This document shows, in pieces, positions 1 to 10,417 of a stretch of 64,000 nt of DNA. Both the position numbers and the translations under genes were made by a program. The notes under the pieces were generated by a model that did not search any database, was not told the DNA's origin, and was given only the letters and a program-made list of their open reading frames with translations. Source of the DNA: Tranquillimonas alkanivorans (lineage in GTDB: Bacteria > Pseudomonadota > Alphaproteobacteria > Rhodobacterales > Rhodobacteraceae). The stretch lies in NCBI RefSeq assembly GCF_900115595.1, contig NZ_FOXA01000003.1, positions 186,001 through 250,000 of the forward strand. The letters are read 5' to 3'. How positions within the stretch are numbered: position 1 is the stretch's first letter; each line of letters opens with the position of its first letter.

Positions 1-699
<699 letters not shown>

Positions 700-700
<1 letters not shown>

Positions 701-1571
701 TGAACAAGACCGTCAACCAGAAAGCATGGTTCCTGGTCCTGCCGGTGCTCGTGCTGGTCAGCTTCTCGGCGATCATCCCGCTGATGACCGTCGTGAACTA
801 CTCGGTGCAGGACACCTTCGGTAACAACGAGTTCTTCTGGGCCGGGCTCGAGTGGTTCAAGGAGATGCTCGAGGACGAGCGCATGTGGAATGCGCTCCAG
901 CGGCAGATGTTCTTCTCGGCCGTGATCCTCGCGATCGAGGTGCCGCTGGGCATCTTCGTGGCGCTCAACATGCCGAAAAAGGGCTTCTGGGCGTCGTTCT
1001 GCCTTGTCCTGATGTCGCTGCCGCTTCTCATCCCATGGAACGTGGTGGGCACGATCTGGCAGATCTTCGGCCGGCTCGACATCGGGCTTCTGGGCTACAC
1101 GCTCGACGCCATCGGCATCGACTACAACTATACGCAGGACGCGGTGGATGCCTGGGTGACGATCATCGTGATGGACGTCTGGCACTGGACGTCGCTCGTG
1201 GCCCTGCTGGCCTATGCCGGTCTCCAGTCGATCCCCGACGCCTATTACCAGGCGGCCAAGATCGACCAGGCGAGCCGCTGGAAGGTGTTCCGCTATATCG
1301 AGCTGCCCAAGATGTCGGGTGTGCTGACCATCGCGATCCTCCTGCGGTTCATGGACAGCTTCAAGATCTACACCGAGCCCTTCGTCGTCACCGGCGGCGG
1401 TCCTGGCAATGCGACGACGCTTCTGTCCATCGACTTGGTGAAGATGGCGCTCGGGCAGTTCGACCTGGGCCCGGCCGCCGCCTTCTCGATCATGTATTTC
1501 CTCGTGATCCTGGTTGTTTCGTGGGTCTTTTACACCGTGATGACGAACCTCGACAAAAGGGATGCCAAGTG

Positions 1572-1572
<1 letters not shown>
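700..1572 (+). CDS. glpP: Glycerol ABC transporter permease GlpP
   Basis: A 290-residue inner-membrane permease of the MalF type with about six hydrophobic helices. The cytoplasmic EAA loop, which contacts the ATPases, is visible around residues 185-207 (YYQAAKIDQASRWKVF). It begins with a membrane helix and has no cleavable signal. It is flanked by the GlpT ATPase and the second permease, with one-base TGATG overlaps at both ends, so it belongs to a tightly coupled operon. The substrate is inferred from the whole cluster (unusual GlpT ATPase, DUF2160 protein, binding protein), not from this protein alone. Confidence 0.87.
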
Positions 1573-2465
<893 letters not shown>

Positions 2466-2490
2466 CCTTCGGAACAGGGGAGGATTTCGA

Positions 2491-2763
2491 ATGGCCTGGA
2501 TGGCATGGACCTGGCCCACGGCGCTGTTCTTCGTCGTCATCGCCGCGCTGCTGATCGTCTTCACGATCCTCGGCGTGAAGTACCCCGAGACGCCGCGCGT
2601 CGGCGTCCTTCGGATCGAGACGACGCGCGGCGACCGGCTGTTCATCACGCTTCTGGGCAGCGCCTTCATCAACCTTGCGTGGCTGGGCCTCGAGCTCGGA
2701 TCGCAATGGTGGGCGCTGGCCGTCTGTCTCGTCTACGCTGCGGCGGTGTTCCGCTGGGTGTAA
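2491..2763 (+). CDS. glpU: DUF2160 small membrane protein GlpU
   Basis: A 90-residue protein with three predicted hydrophobic segments (about residues 5-28, 50-66 and 70-88). Small DUF2160 membrane proteins sit between the permease and binding-protein genes in glycerol ABC operons (glpU in Rhizobium), which is exactly the position here. Its molecular role is unknown; an accessory part of the transporter is an inference from its constant location. A purine-rich AGGGGAGGA ribosome-binding site precedes the ATG. Confidence 0.8.
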   Translation: MAWMAWTWPTALFFVVIAALLIVFTILGVKYPETPRVGVLRIETTRGDRLFITLLGSAFINLAWLGLELGSQWWALAVCLVYAAAVFRWV

Positions 2764-2830
2764 CGAAACCTGCGGCGGCCCGAGGAGAGGCCGCCGCACG
2801 AGTACTGGTTCAAAAAAGGGAGGAAACCTC

Positions 2831-4549
2831 ATGAACCTGACGCTAAGAACCACAACCGCGCTGGCGCTGGCCCTGTCGGCCAGTCCGGCCTTCGCCGACA
2901 TGGAGGCCGCGCAGGCCTTCCTCGACGAACATATCGAGCATTCCGCCCTGACCCGCGAGGAGCAGGAGCAGGAGATGCAGTGGTTCATCGACGCGGCCGA
3001 GCCCTTCCAGGGCATGGACATCCGCGTCGTCTCGGAGACCATCGCCACGCACGAGTACGAGGCGAACGTCCTCGCCCCCGCGTTCTCGGCGATCACCGGG
3101 ATCAACGTCACCCACGACCTGATCGGCGAAGGCGACGTGGTAGAGAAGCTGCAGACGCAGATGCAGTCGGGCGAGAACATCTATGACGCCTACGTCAACG
3201 ACTCGGACCTGATCGGCACGCACTGGCGCTATCAGCAGGTGCGCAACCTGTCCGACTGGATGTCGGGCGACGGGGCCGACGTGACCAACCCGCGACTCGA
3301 CCTCGACGACTTCATCGGCCTGCAGTTCACCACCGGCCCGGACGGGCTGCTCTACCAGCTGCCCGACCAGCAGTTCGCGAACCTTTACTGGTTCCGCTAC
3401 GACTGGTTCCAGGACGAGAAGAACCAGGCCGACTTCCAGGAAGAGTACGGCTATGAACTGGGCGTTCCGGTCAACTGGGCGGCGTACGAGGATATCGCCG
3501 AGTTCTTCACCGGCCGCGACCTCAGCCACATGGGCCACGAGGGCGAAGTCTTCGGCCACATGGACTATGGCAAGAAGGACCCGTCGCTCGGCTGGCGCTT
3601 CACCGACGCTTGGATGTCGATGGCCGGCATGGGCGACACCGGTGAGCCGAACGGCTTCCCCGTCGACGAGTGGGGCATCCGCGTGAACGAGAACAGCCAG
3701 CCCGTCGGGTCGTGCATGGACCGCGGCGGTGCGACCAACGCGCCCGCGGCCGTCTATGCCATCGAGAAGTACACCGACTGGCTGCAGAACTACGCGCCGC
3801 CGGCAGCCGCCGGCATGACCTTCTCGGAATCCGGTCCGGTTCCGGCGCAGGGCAACATCGCGCAGCAGATGTTCTGGTACACCACGTTCACCGCCGACAT
3901 GGTGGGCGACGGGGCCGCGGCCGTGCTGAACGAGGACGGCACGCCGAAGTGGCGCATGGCGCCCAGCCCGCACGGCGTATACTGGGAAGACGGCATGAAG
4001 GTCGGCTACCAGGACGCCGGCTCGTGGACGCTGATGGACTCCACGCCGCTCGACCGCGCCAAGGCGGCCTGGCTCTATGCGCAGTTCGTCACCTCCTACA
4101 CGGTGGACGTCGAGAAGTCGCACGAGGGCCTGACCTTCATCCGCGAGTCCACGATCAACCACCCCAGCTTCGACGAGCGCGCGGGTGAGCTTGGCGGGCT
4201 GATCGAGTTCTACCGCTCGCCGGCCCGGACCCGCTGGTCGCCCACGGGCACCAACGTGCCGGACTACCCGAAGCTCGCGCAGCTGTGGTGGCAAAACATC
4301 GGCGACGCCTCCTCGGGCGCCAAGACGGCGCAGGAAGCGCTCGACTCGCTCTGTGAAGAGCAGGAGCGCGTGCTCGAGCGTCTGGAGCGTGCCGGCGTGC
4401 AGGGCGATCTGGGTCCGAAGCTGAACGAAGAGCAGGACCCCGAGTACTGGCTGAGCCAGCCGGGTGCGCCGAAGCCGAAGCTGGAGAACGAGGACGAAGA
4501 GCCGATCACCGTCCGTTACGACGAGCTGATCCAGTCCTGGCAGGAGTGA
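2831..4549 (+). CDS. glpV: Glycerol-binding periplasmic protein GlpV
   Basis: A 572-residue extracellular solute-binding protein. The start at 2831 follows a strong GGGAGGA site and gives a typical Sec signal peptide that ends in ASPAFA near residue 22. The size is larger than sugar-binding proteins of this fold but normal for this glycerol/DUF-type family. It would capture glycerol in the periplasm and deliver it to GlpP/GlpQ. The C-terminal tail (from about residue 525) is acidic and proline-rich. It is the last gene of the operon; a GC hairpin follows 77 bases after the stop. Confidence 0.85.
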   Translation: MNLTLRTTTALALALSASPAFADMEAAQAFLDEHIEHSALTREEQEQEMQWFIDAAEPFQGMDIRVVSETIATHEYEANVLAPAFSAITGINVTHDLIGEGDVVEKLQTQMQSGENIYDAYVNDSDLIGTHWRYQQVRNLSDWMSGDGADVTNPRLDLDDFIGLQFTTGPDGLLYQLPDQQFANLYWFRYDWFQDEKNQADFQEEYGYELGVPVNWAAYEDIAEFFTGRDLSHMGHEGEVFGHMDYGKKDPSLGWRFTDAWMSMAGMGDTGEPNGFPVDEWGIRVNENSQPVGSCMDRGGATNAPAAVYAIEKYTDWLQNYAPPAAAGMTFSESGPVPAQGNIAQQMFWYTTFTADMVGDGAAAVLNEDGTPKWRMAPSPHGVYWEDGMKVGYQDAGSWTLMDSTPLDRAKAAWLYAQFVTSYTVDVEKSHEGLTFIRESTINHPSFDERAGELGGLIEFYRSPARTRWSPTGTNVPDYPKLAQLWWQNIGDASSGAKTAQEALDSLCEEQERVLERLERAGVQGDLGPKLNEEQDPEYWLSQPGAPKPKLENEDEEPITVRYDELIQSWQE

Positions 4550-4625
4550 TCCCGTCGGCGGAGGCCGCTCACGCGGCCTTCGCGCATGGGCGGACAGGGT
4601 GTTGTCCGCATGTACGCAAGCAGAG

Positions 4626-4650
4626 AGGGGCGGCCGCGTGGCCGCCCCTT
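4626..4650. terminator. Bidirectional GC hairpin between glpV and helicase gene
   Basis: A perfect 10-bp inverted repeat (AGGGGCGGCC / GGCCGCCCCT) with loop GCGT at 4626-4649 lies between the convergent glpV and helicase genes. The T tail is short (TTTC). It probably ends transcription of glpV, and possibly of the helicase in the other direction. Confidence 0.6.
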
Positions 4651-4656
4651 TCGCGT

Positions 4657-5892
4657 TCAGGCGGCGCGGCGGGCCGGCTTGCCCTGCGTGCGGCGGCGGG
4701 GCCGGCGCTTCTGGCCGCCGCCGGGTTTCGCGTCTCGGCCGGGCTTGCCGCCGCGACCCGCGTGCGGCCACGGCGTGCCGCCGGCGACGCGGATCGAGGT
4801 CTTGAGGACCTTCTCGATGTCGCGCAGTTCGCCCGTCTCGGCGTCCGAGCAGAAGGCAATCGCTTCGCCCGAGGCGCCGGCGCGCGCGGTGCGGCCGATG
4901 CGGTGAACGTAGTTCTCGGCCACGTTGGGCAGGTCATAGTTGTAGACATACGCCACGCCGGGGATGTCGATGCCACGGGCGGCGACGTCGGTGGCCACCA
5001 GCACCATGACCTCGCTTTCGCGGAACGCGGCGAGGGCCCGGTCGCGCTGGCCCTGGCTCTTGTTGCCGTGGATCGAGGCGGCGGCGAAGCCCTTGGCGAC
5101 GAGCCCCTTCATCAGCTTCTCGGCCCCGTGCTTGGTGCGGGCGAAGACCAGCGCACGCTCAGCCGGGTGCTTGCCCAGCAGGTTGGCCAGAAGCGCGGGC
5201 TTGTCGGCCTGAACGACGAAGTGCACCGACTGCTCGACCTTGTCGGCGGCCTGGCCGGGGCGCGCGACCTCGACCCGCACCGGATCGGTGAGGTAGGCGC
5301 GCGACAGCTCTTCCATCTGCTTGGGCATGGTGGCCGAGAACAGCATGGTCTGGCGGTCGCGGTTGAGAAGCGGTGCGATGCGGCGCAGCGCGTGGATGAA
5401 GCCCATGTCGAGCATCTGGTCGGCTTCGTCCAGCACCAGGAAGCGGGTCTGCGAGAGGTCCACCGCCTTGCGCTCGATCAGGTCGATCAGGCGGCCGGGC
5501 GTGGCGACCAGCAGGTCGGTGCCGCGGGCGAGGCGGCCGGCCTGCGCGTTCAGCGACTTGCCGCCGACCACGACGTTGACCTTGAGATGCGAGCCCTGGG
5601 TATAGGCGGTCAGGTTGTCCGAGATCTGGTTGGCCAGTTCGCGCGTGGGGGCGAGGATCAGGCCGCGCACGGTTTTCGGTGCGGGCTTGCTGCCGGCCTT
5701 CATCAGCGTGTCGATCAGCGGCAGGCCGAAGGCCGCGGTCTTGCCGGTGCCGGTCTGGGCCAGGCCCATGACGTCGCGGCCGTTCATGGCGTGCGGGATC
5801 GCCTGCTTCTGGATGGGCGTGGGCTCGGTGATGCCCTGCTCCTTGAGCGTGGCGATGAGGCGGGGCGCGAGGCCCAGCATGTCGAAATCCAT
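4657..5892 (-). CDS. DEAD-box ATP-dependent RNA helicase (RhlE-like)
   Basis: A 411-residue superfamily 2 RNA helicase. Motifs in order: Q motif (EPTPIQKQAIP), Walker A (AQTGTGKT), PTRELANQ, TPGR, the DEAD box (VLDEADQM), SAT, and the C-terminal lobe with ATDVAARGIDIPG and HRIGRTARAG. The basic, glycine-rich tail (GGQKRRPRRR) probably binds RNA. The start MDFDMLGL at 5892 is chosen because it begins the helicase core and has an AAAGGA site; the frame remains open upstream without similarity to the family. The likely role is RNA remodelling in ribosome assembly or cold adaptation. A GGGGCG/CGCCCC hairpin (5908-5923) lies just ahead of the ribosome-binding site. Confidence 0.9.
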   Translation of the reverse strand: MDFDMLGLAPRLIATLKEQGITEPTPIQKQAIPHAMNGRDVMGLAQTGTGKTAAFGLPLIDTLMKAGSKPAPKTVRGLILAPTRELANQISDNLTAYTQGSHLKVNVVVGGKSLNAQAGRLARGTDLLVATPGRLIDLIERKAVDLSQTRFLVLDEADQMLDMGFIHALRRIAPLLNRDRQTMLFSATMPKQMEELSRAYLTDPVRVEVARPGQAADKVEQSVHFVVQADKPALLANLLGKHPAERALVFARTKHGAEKLMKGLVAKGFAAASIHGNKSQGQRDRALAAFRESEVMVLVATDVAARGIDIPGVAYVYNYDLPNVAENYVHRIGRTARAGASGEAIAFCSDAETGELRDIEKVLKTSIRVAGGTPWPHAGRGGKPGRDAKPGGGQKRRPRRRTQGKPARRAA

Positions 5893-6214
5893 GGATGTCC
5901 TTTCGGCGGGGCGGAGTCGCCCCGTGAGGGAAGGGGCCGCGGATGCCGCGGCGGTGCGTTCGGGTTGCGCCGCGTTCTGACCCGGGGCCGGATTGCCCGC
6001 CTGGCCGTCTCGACGCTGGCCCCCCTCGCGTGATGTCGGGAAACTTCGTGCGGCATCGCCCGTGGGGACTCTCCGGTCCGTCTGCTCACGCGGCAGGGGC
6101 GAATGCTTGGACGGCAAATGCGCGTTGCGGCGGGGGAAGTCAAGGGCGGCCTTGACGTGTCGTCGGATCGGGGCTGAGACTGCCGACAAAACACAAGCCC
6201 GGAGAACCGCCCCG
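5893..6214. other. Divergent intergenic region, helicase / aminotransferase
   Basis: This 322-base gap separates two divergent genes. On the helicase side are two GC hairpins: GGGGCG-GAGT-CGCCCC (5908-5923) and GCCGCGG-ATG-CCGCGGC (5936-5952). Both would lie in the helicase mRNA leader. On the aminotransferase side, TTGACG at 6152 and TGAGAC at 6175 with 17-base spacing is a weak sigma-70 candidate. No small gene is evident. Confidence 0.4.
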
Positions 6215-7600
6215 ATGACCGTCCCGTTCCAAGTCAACGACCCCCGCGCCGTGATCGAGGCCGACCGCGCCCACGTCTGGCATCACCTGGTCCAGCACAA
6301 GCCGTTCGAGACGGTCGATCCCCGCATCATCGTCGAGGGCAAGGGTCTGCGCGTCTGGGACATCACCGGCAAGGAGCACATCGACGCCGTGTCGGGCGGG
6401 GTGTGGACCGTCAACGTGGGCTACGGGCGCGAGCGGATCGCCGACGTGGTGCGCGACCAGCTGGTGAAGCTCAACTTCTTCGCGGGCGCCAGCGGCTCGA
6501 TCCCCGGCGCGCGCTTCGCCGAGGCGCTGATCGACAAGATGCCGGGGATGAGCCGGGTCTATTACGCCAACTCGGGGTCCGAGGCGAACGAGAAGGGCTA
6601 CAAGATGATCCGCCAGATCGCGCACAAGCGGTACGGCGGGAAGAAGCACAAGATCCTGTTCCGCGAGCGGGATTACCACGGCACGACCATCAGCGCCCTG
6701 TCCTCGGGCGGCCAGCAGGAGCGCAACGCGCAGTATGGGCCGTTCACCCCCGGCTTCGTCGAGGTGCCGCACTGCCTGGAATACCGGGCGCAGTGGGACC
6801 TCTCGGGCGAGGCCTATGGCGAGCGGGCGGCCGACGCGATCGAGGAGGTGATCCTGCGCGAGGGCGCGGACACCGTGGGCGGCATCGTGCTCGAGCCGGT
6901 GACGGCTGGCGGCGGCGTGATCCCTGCGCCCGAGGGCTATTGGCAGCGGGTGCAGGAGATTTGCCGCAAGTACGACATCCTGCTGATGATTGACGAGGTC
7001 GTCTGCGGCGTGGGCCGCACGGGGACGTGGTTCGGCTATCAGAACTACGGCATCCAGCCCGATATCGTGACGATGGCGAAGGGCGTTGCCTCGGGATACG
7101 CCGCGATCTCGTGCTGCGTGACGACCGAGGCGGTGTTCGACATGTTCAAGGACGACGCCGACGATCCGCTCAACTATTTCCGCGACATCTCGACCTTCGG
7201 GGGCTGCGCCGCCGGGCCGGCGGCGGCGCTTGAGAACATGGCGATCATCGAGGAGGAAGGCCTGCTCGAGAACACGAACGCCATGGGCGCGCGGGTGATC
7301 GACAACCTGCACGCGCTGATGGACAAGCATGCGGTGATCGGCGACGTGCGCGGAAAGGGTCTGTTCTGTGGCGCAGAGCTGGTCGCCGACCGCGCCACGA
7401 AAGAACCGCTGGACGAGAAGCGTGTTCAGGCCGTGGTGGGCGAGTGCATGAAGCAGGGCGTGATCATCGGGGCGACCAACCGCTCGGTCCCCGGCTATAA
7501 CAATACGCTGTGCCTTAGCCCGGCGCTGATTGCGACGCCGGACGACATCGACCAGATCACGGATGCGATCGACAAGGCGCTGACGACCGTGATGTCGTAG
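6215..7600 (+). CDS. tpa: Taurine:pyruvate aminotransferase-like class III aminotransferase
   Basis: A 461-residue PLP enzyme of the class III (omega-transaminase) family. The region HVWHHLVQHKPFE, the YANSGSEANE phosphate-binding loop, MIDEVVCGVGR and the PLP lysine K289 (MAKGVASGY) closely match what I remember of taurine:pyruvate aminotransferases (Tpa) from Paracoccus and roseobacters. Tpa converts taurine and pyruvate to sulfoacetaldehyde and alanine. The start MTVPFQ at 6215 follows GGAGAA. None of the usual taurine partners (xsc, ald, pta, tauR) is nearby, so substrate specificity is inferred from sequence only; another omega-amine could be used. Confidence 0.7.
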   Translation: MTVPFQVNDPRAVIEADRAHVWHHLVQHKPFETVDPRIIVEGKGLRVWDITGKEHIDAVSGGVWTVNVGYGRERIADVVRDQLVKLNFFAGASGSIPGARFAEALIDKMPGMSRVYYANSGSEANEKGYKMIRQIAHKRYGGKKHKILFRERDYHGTTISALSSGGQQERNAQYGPFTPGFVEVPHCLEYRAQWDLSGEAYGERAADAIEEVILREGADTVGGIVLEPVTAGGGVIPAPEGYWQRVQEICRKYDILLMIDEVVCGVGRTGTWFGYQNYGIQPDIVTMAKGVASGYAAISCCVTTEAVFDMFKDDADDPLNYFRDISTFGGCAAGPAAALENMAIIEEEGLLENTNAMGARVIDNLHALMDKHAVIGDVRGKGLFCGAELVADRATKEPLDEKRVQAVVGECMKQGVIIGATNRSVPGYNNTLCLSPALIATPDDIDQITDAIDKALTTVMS

Positions 7601-7603
7601 CGC

Positions 7604-7696
7604 TCAGCCGATCATGGCGCGGATGGCGAGGCCGAGGAGCGTGACCGCGGCCACGCCACCCGCCCAGAACAGCACGAACCAGCCCAGCTTGCGCAT
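7604..7696 (-). CDS. DUF2474 / CydX-like 30-residue bd-oxidase subunit
   Basis: A 30-residue single-helix membrane protein starting MRKLGWFVLFWAGG, encoded immediately after cydB. Its ATG overlaps the cydB stop by one base (TGATG), indicating translational coupling. Tiny proteins of this type (DUF2474, comparable with CydX) follow cydB in many cyanide-insensitive oxidase operons and stabilise the haem subunit in well-studied cases. The gene is short enough to be missed by automatic calling; the coupling, the operon position and the characteristic GWFVLFW start support it. Confidence 0.8.
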   Translation of the reverse strand: MRKLGWFVLFWAGGVAAVTLLGLAIRAMIG

Positions 7697-8703
7697 CAGT
7701 GATAACCCGCGTCCGGGTCTATCTTGCCGCGGAACACCCAGTAGGCGTAGGCGGTGTAGACCAGGATGATCGGGATCAGGATGCCCGCGCCGACGAGCGT
7801 GAACACGAGGCTCGATTCGGGGGCAGCGGCGTCCCAGATCGTGATCTCGGTCGGGACGATGAAGGGATAGAAGCTGATCCCCAGCCCGATGAAGCTGAGC
7901 ACGAAGATCGACAGCGCGGCGAGAAACGGGCGATAGTGCTGCCCGCGCGCCAGCCCGGTGAATAGCAGCCACGCCGAGGCCGCGACCAGCGCCGGCACGA
8001 TCAGCGTGAAGGGCAGGGTGGGGCTCCAGGCGAACCAGCGTTCGAGGTAGAGGCGTTCGAGGAACGGCGTGATCAGGCTGACCGCCGCGATGGACGCGAG
8101 CGTGGCGACGCCGGTGATCCGCGCGATGCGGCGGGCGTGCTCGTAGACGGTGCCCTCGGTCTTCATCACCAGCCACGTTGCCCCCAGCAGGCCGTAGCCC
8201 ACGGTGACCGCGAGGCCGGTGAGCATCGAGAAAGGCGTCAGCCAGTCCCAGTGGCCCCCGGCATAGGCGCGACCCTCGACCTCGATCCCCTGCACCAGCG
8301 CGCCAAGAGCGATCCCTTGGCAGAACGCTGCGACGAAGGAGCCGCCGAAGAAGGCCCAGTCCCACAGGAACTTGCCGCGCTCGGTGCGCCAGCGGTACTC
8401 GAACGCGACGCCGCGGAACACCAGCCCCAGCAGCATCGCGATGATCGGCGCATAGAGCGCGGGCATCACCACCGCGTACGCCAGCGGGAACACGGCGAAG
8501 AGCCCGCCGCCGCCCAGGATCAGCCAAGTCTCGTTGCCGTCCCAGACCGGCGCGACGGTGTTCATGGCGAGGTCACGTTCGCCGCCCTTCTCGAGCCACG
8601 GGAAGATCAGCCCCACGCCGAGGTCGAACCCGTCGAGCACGACATAGGCCAGCACGGCGAAGGCGATGAGGCCGGCCCAGATGAAGGCGAGGTCGAATTC
8701 CAT
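7696..8703 (-). CDS. cydB: Cytochrome bd ubiquinol oxidase subunit II CydB
   Basis: A 335-residue integral membrane protein with about eight helices. The N-terminal region (WAGLIAFAVLAYVVLDGFDLG) and PVWDGNETWLI are hallmarks of CydB/CioB. It pairs with CydA to form the quinol oxidase that reduces oxygen to water without pumping protons. The gene starts four bases after the cydA stop and overlaps the small downstream subunit gene. Given the short Q-loop of its CydA partner, this is the cyanide-insensitive (Cio) subtype. Confidence 0.93.
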   Translation of the reverse strand: MEFDLAFIWAGLIAFAVLAYVVLDGFDLGVGLIFPWLEKGGERDLAMNTVAPVWDGNETWLILGGGGLFAVFPLAYAVVMPALYAPIIAMLLGLVFRGVAFEYRWRTERGKFLWDWAFFGGSFVAAFCQGIALGALVQGIEVEGRAYAGGHWDWLTPFSMLTGLAVTVGYGLLGATWLVMKTEGTVYEHARRIARITGVATLASIAAVSLITPFLERLYLERWFAWSPTLPFTLIVPALVAASAWLLFTGLARGQHYRPFLAALSIFVLSFIGLGISFYPFIVPTEITIWDAAAPESSLVFTLVGAGILIPIILVYTAYAYWVFRGKIDPDAGYH

Positions 8704-8707
8704 CGTC

Positions 8708-10114
8708 TTATTCTCCCGGTATGGCGTCTGGGTCTTCCTCGGGCGCGGGCGTGATGCCCGCCGTGCGGATCGGCCCCTCGGTGATCTTGCCCTTGGCCGT
8801 CTCGGGTGCGCGGTTGATCAGGCGAAGGATGTAGTATGTGCCCGCGCCGAACACGGCGAAGTAGATCAGGATGAAGGCGATGAGCGAGCTGCCGACCGCC
8901 GACGCCTCGACAGGCGAGACGCTCTCGGCGGTGCGCAGTGCGCCGTAGACGGTATAGGGCTGACGGCCCACTTCCGTCGTCACCCAGCCCGACAGCACGG
9001 CGACGAAGCCCATCGGCCCCATCACGATCGAGGCGCGGTGCAACCAGCCGTCGTCGTAAAGCCGGCCGCGCAGGCGCTGGATTACGCCCCACGCGCCCAG
9101 CCCCAGCATCGCGAAGCCTAGCGCGACCATGATGCGGAACGACCAGAACACGATCTCGACCGGCGGCTCTTCGTCGTCGGGGATGGTGTCGAGCCCGGCA
9201 AGTGGCGCGTTCAGGTCGTGCTTGAGGATCAGGCTCGACAGCTTGGGGATCTCGACGGCGTAATCGATCTCCTTGTTCTCGGGGTCGGGAATGCCGAACA
9301 GGATCAGCGGCGCGCCGTCGGGGTGGCTGTCGTAATGCCCCTCCATCGCCATGACCTTCTGCGGCTGGTGTTCCAGGGTGTTGAGCCCGTGGAAGTCGCC
9401 CGCCAGGATCTGAAGCGGCGCAGTGACCAGAAGCATCCACATCGACATCGAGAACATCAGCCGCGCCGCCGGGTTCTCGCGGTTGCGCATGAGGTGCAGC
9501 GCCGCGGACGCGCCGACGACGAGCGCCGTGGTCAGGTAGGCGGCCAATACCATGTGAACCAGCCGATAGGGGAACGACGGGTTGAACACGATGTCCCACC
9601 AGTTGCCCGGCACGAACTGCCCCACCTCGTTCATCTCGAATCCGGCCGGCGTGTGCATCCAGCTGTTCACGCTGAGGATCCAGAAGGCCGAAAAGAAGGT
9701 CCCGAGCGCCACCATCAAGGTCGCCGCGAAGTGCAGCTTCGGCCCCACCTTGTCGCGCCCGAACAGCATCACGCCCAGGAATCCGGCTTCGAGGAAGAAG
9801 GCCGACAGCACCTCGTAGGCCATGAGCGGGCCGAGGATCGGGCCGGTGACGTCCGAGAAGACCGACCAGTTGGTGCCGAACTGGTAGGACATGACGATGC
9901 CCGACACGACGCCCATGCCGAAGGCGACGGCGAAGATCTTCTTCCAGTAGTTGAAGGCGCGCATGAACACCTCGCGCCCGGTGAACAGGTGCGCCCCGTT
10001 CAGCACGGCCAGGTAACTGGCCAGGCCGATCGAGAAGGCGGGGAAGATGATGTGGAACGAGACCGTGAACGCGAACTGGAACCGTGCGAGATCCAGTGCC
10101 TCGAAACCGAGCAT
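8708..10114 (-). CDS. cydA: Cytochrome bd ubiquinol oxidase subunit I CydA (Cio type)
   Basis: A 468-residue haem-bearing subunit. H21 (SFHIIFPAF) matches the haem b595 ligand, RLVHMVLAAY contains the second haem-ligand histidine, and KVMAMEGHYDS contains the conserved Lys/Glu pair of the quinol-binding region. The Q-loop is short and the GWVTTEVGRQPYTVYG segment is conserved, both typical of cyanide-insensitive CioA. The enzyme works at the inner membrane as a terminal oxidase under low oxygen or respiratory inhibition. An AGGAGG site precedes the ATG. No FNR-type box is evident in the upstream 300 bases. Confidence 0.94.
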   Translation of the reverse strand: MLGFEALDLARFQFAFTVSFHIIFPAFSIGLASYLAVLNGAHLFTGREVFMRAFNYWKKIFAVAFGMGVVSGIVMSYQFGTNWSVFSDVTGPILGPLMAYEVLSAFFLEAGFLGVMLFGRDKVGPKLHFAATLMVALGTFFSAFWILSVNSWMHTPAGFEMNEVGQFVPGNWWDIVFNPSFPYRLVHMVLAAYLTTALVVGASAALHLMRNRENPAARLMFSMSMWMLLVTAPLQILAGDFHGLNTLEHQPQKVMAMEGHYDSHPDGAPLILFGIPDPENKEIDYAVEIPKLSSLILKHDLNAPLAGLDTIPDDEEPPVEIVFWSFRIMVALGFAMLGLGAWGVIQRLRGRLYDDGWLHRASIVMGPMGFVAVLSGWVTTEVGRQPYTVYGALRTAESVSPVEASAVGSSLIAFILIYFAVFGAGTYYILRLINRAPETAKGKITEGPIRTAGITPAPEEDPDAIPGE

Positions 10115-10417
10115 GTCGAGCCTCCTGATGTCTTCTCGTCAGACCTAAGTGCCCGGCGCACCGGGACAATCGCCTGCGGTGTCGCAGTGCGGCGGGCGGC
10201 CGCATCCCGGCGGTGGCGGCGACGTATGCTGCGCGAAAGCAACAACGCCGGGGGCAGGCGGACGTTCCGCCGCCGCGACTAGGGGCGCCCTGCGCCTGTC
10301 CGGTTACACTGACCCCAGTGGAACGCGCCGGGCGGGAACGCGGCGACTCGCGCCGGTGTTGTGCAGAGGATGCGACCATTCGGGCCGCCCTTGGGGCGGG
10401 GAAGGAGATTTCAGAGC
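10115..10417. other. Divergent intergenic region, cydA / L,D-transpeptidase
   Basis: A GC-rich gap of about 300 bases. It holds the AGGAGG site of cydA (minus strand) and the AAGGAG site of the transpeptidase (plus strand). TACACT at 10305 could be a -10 element for the plus strand, but no matching -35 is seen. No small gene, repeat or convincing operator was found. Confidence 0.35.

Noticed and set aside
852..1571. Upstream extension of the glpQ frame by about 240 codons.
   Set aside because: It runs inside glpP in another frame and adds Arg/Pro-rich shadow sequence. The start overlapping the glpP stop at 1572 is better supported.
4546..6033. A 495-codon plus-strand open frame opposite the helicase gene.
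   Set aside because: It is a shadow; the minus strand encodes a complete DEAD-box helicase with all motifs.
10115..10417. An FNR box controlling cydAB.
   Set aside because: No TTGAY-N4-RTCAA match is present in the cydA upstream region.
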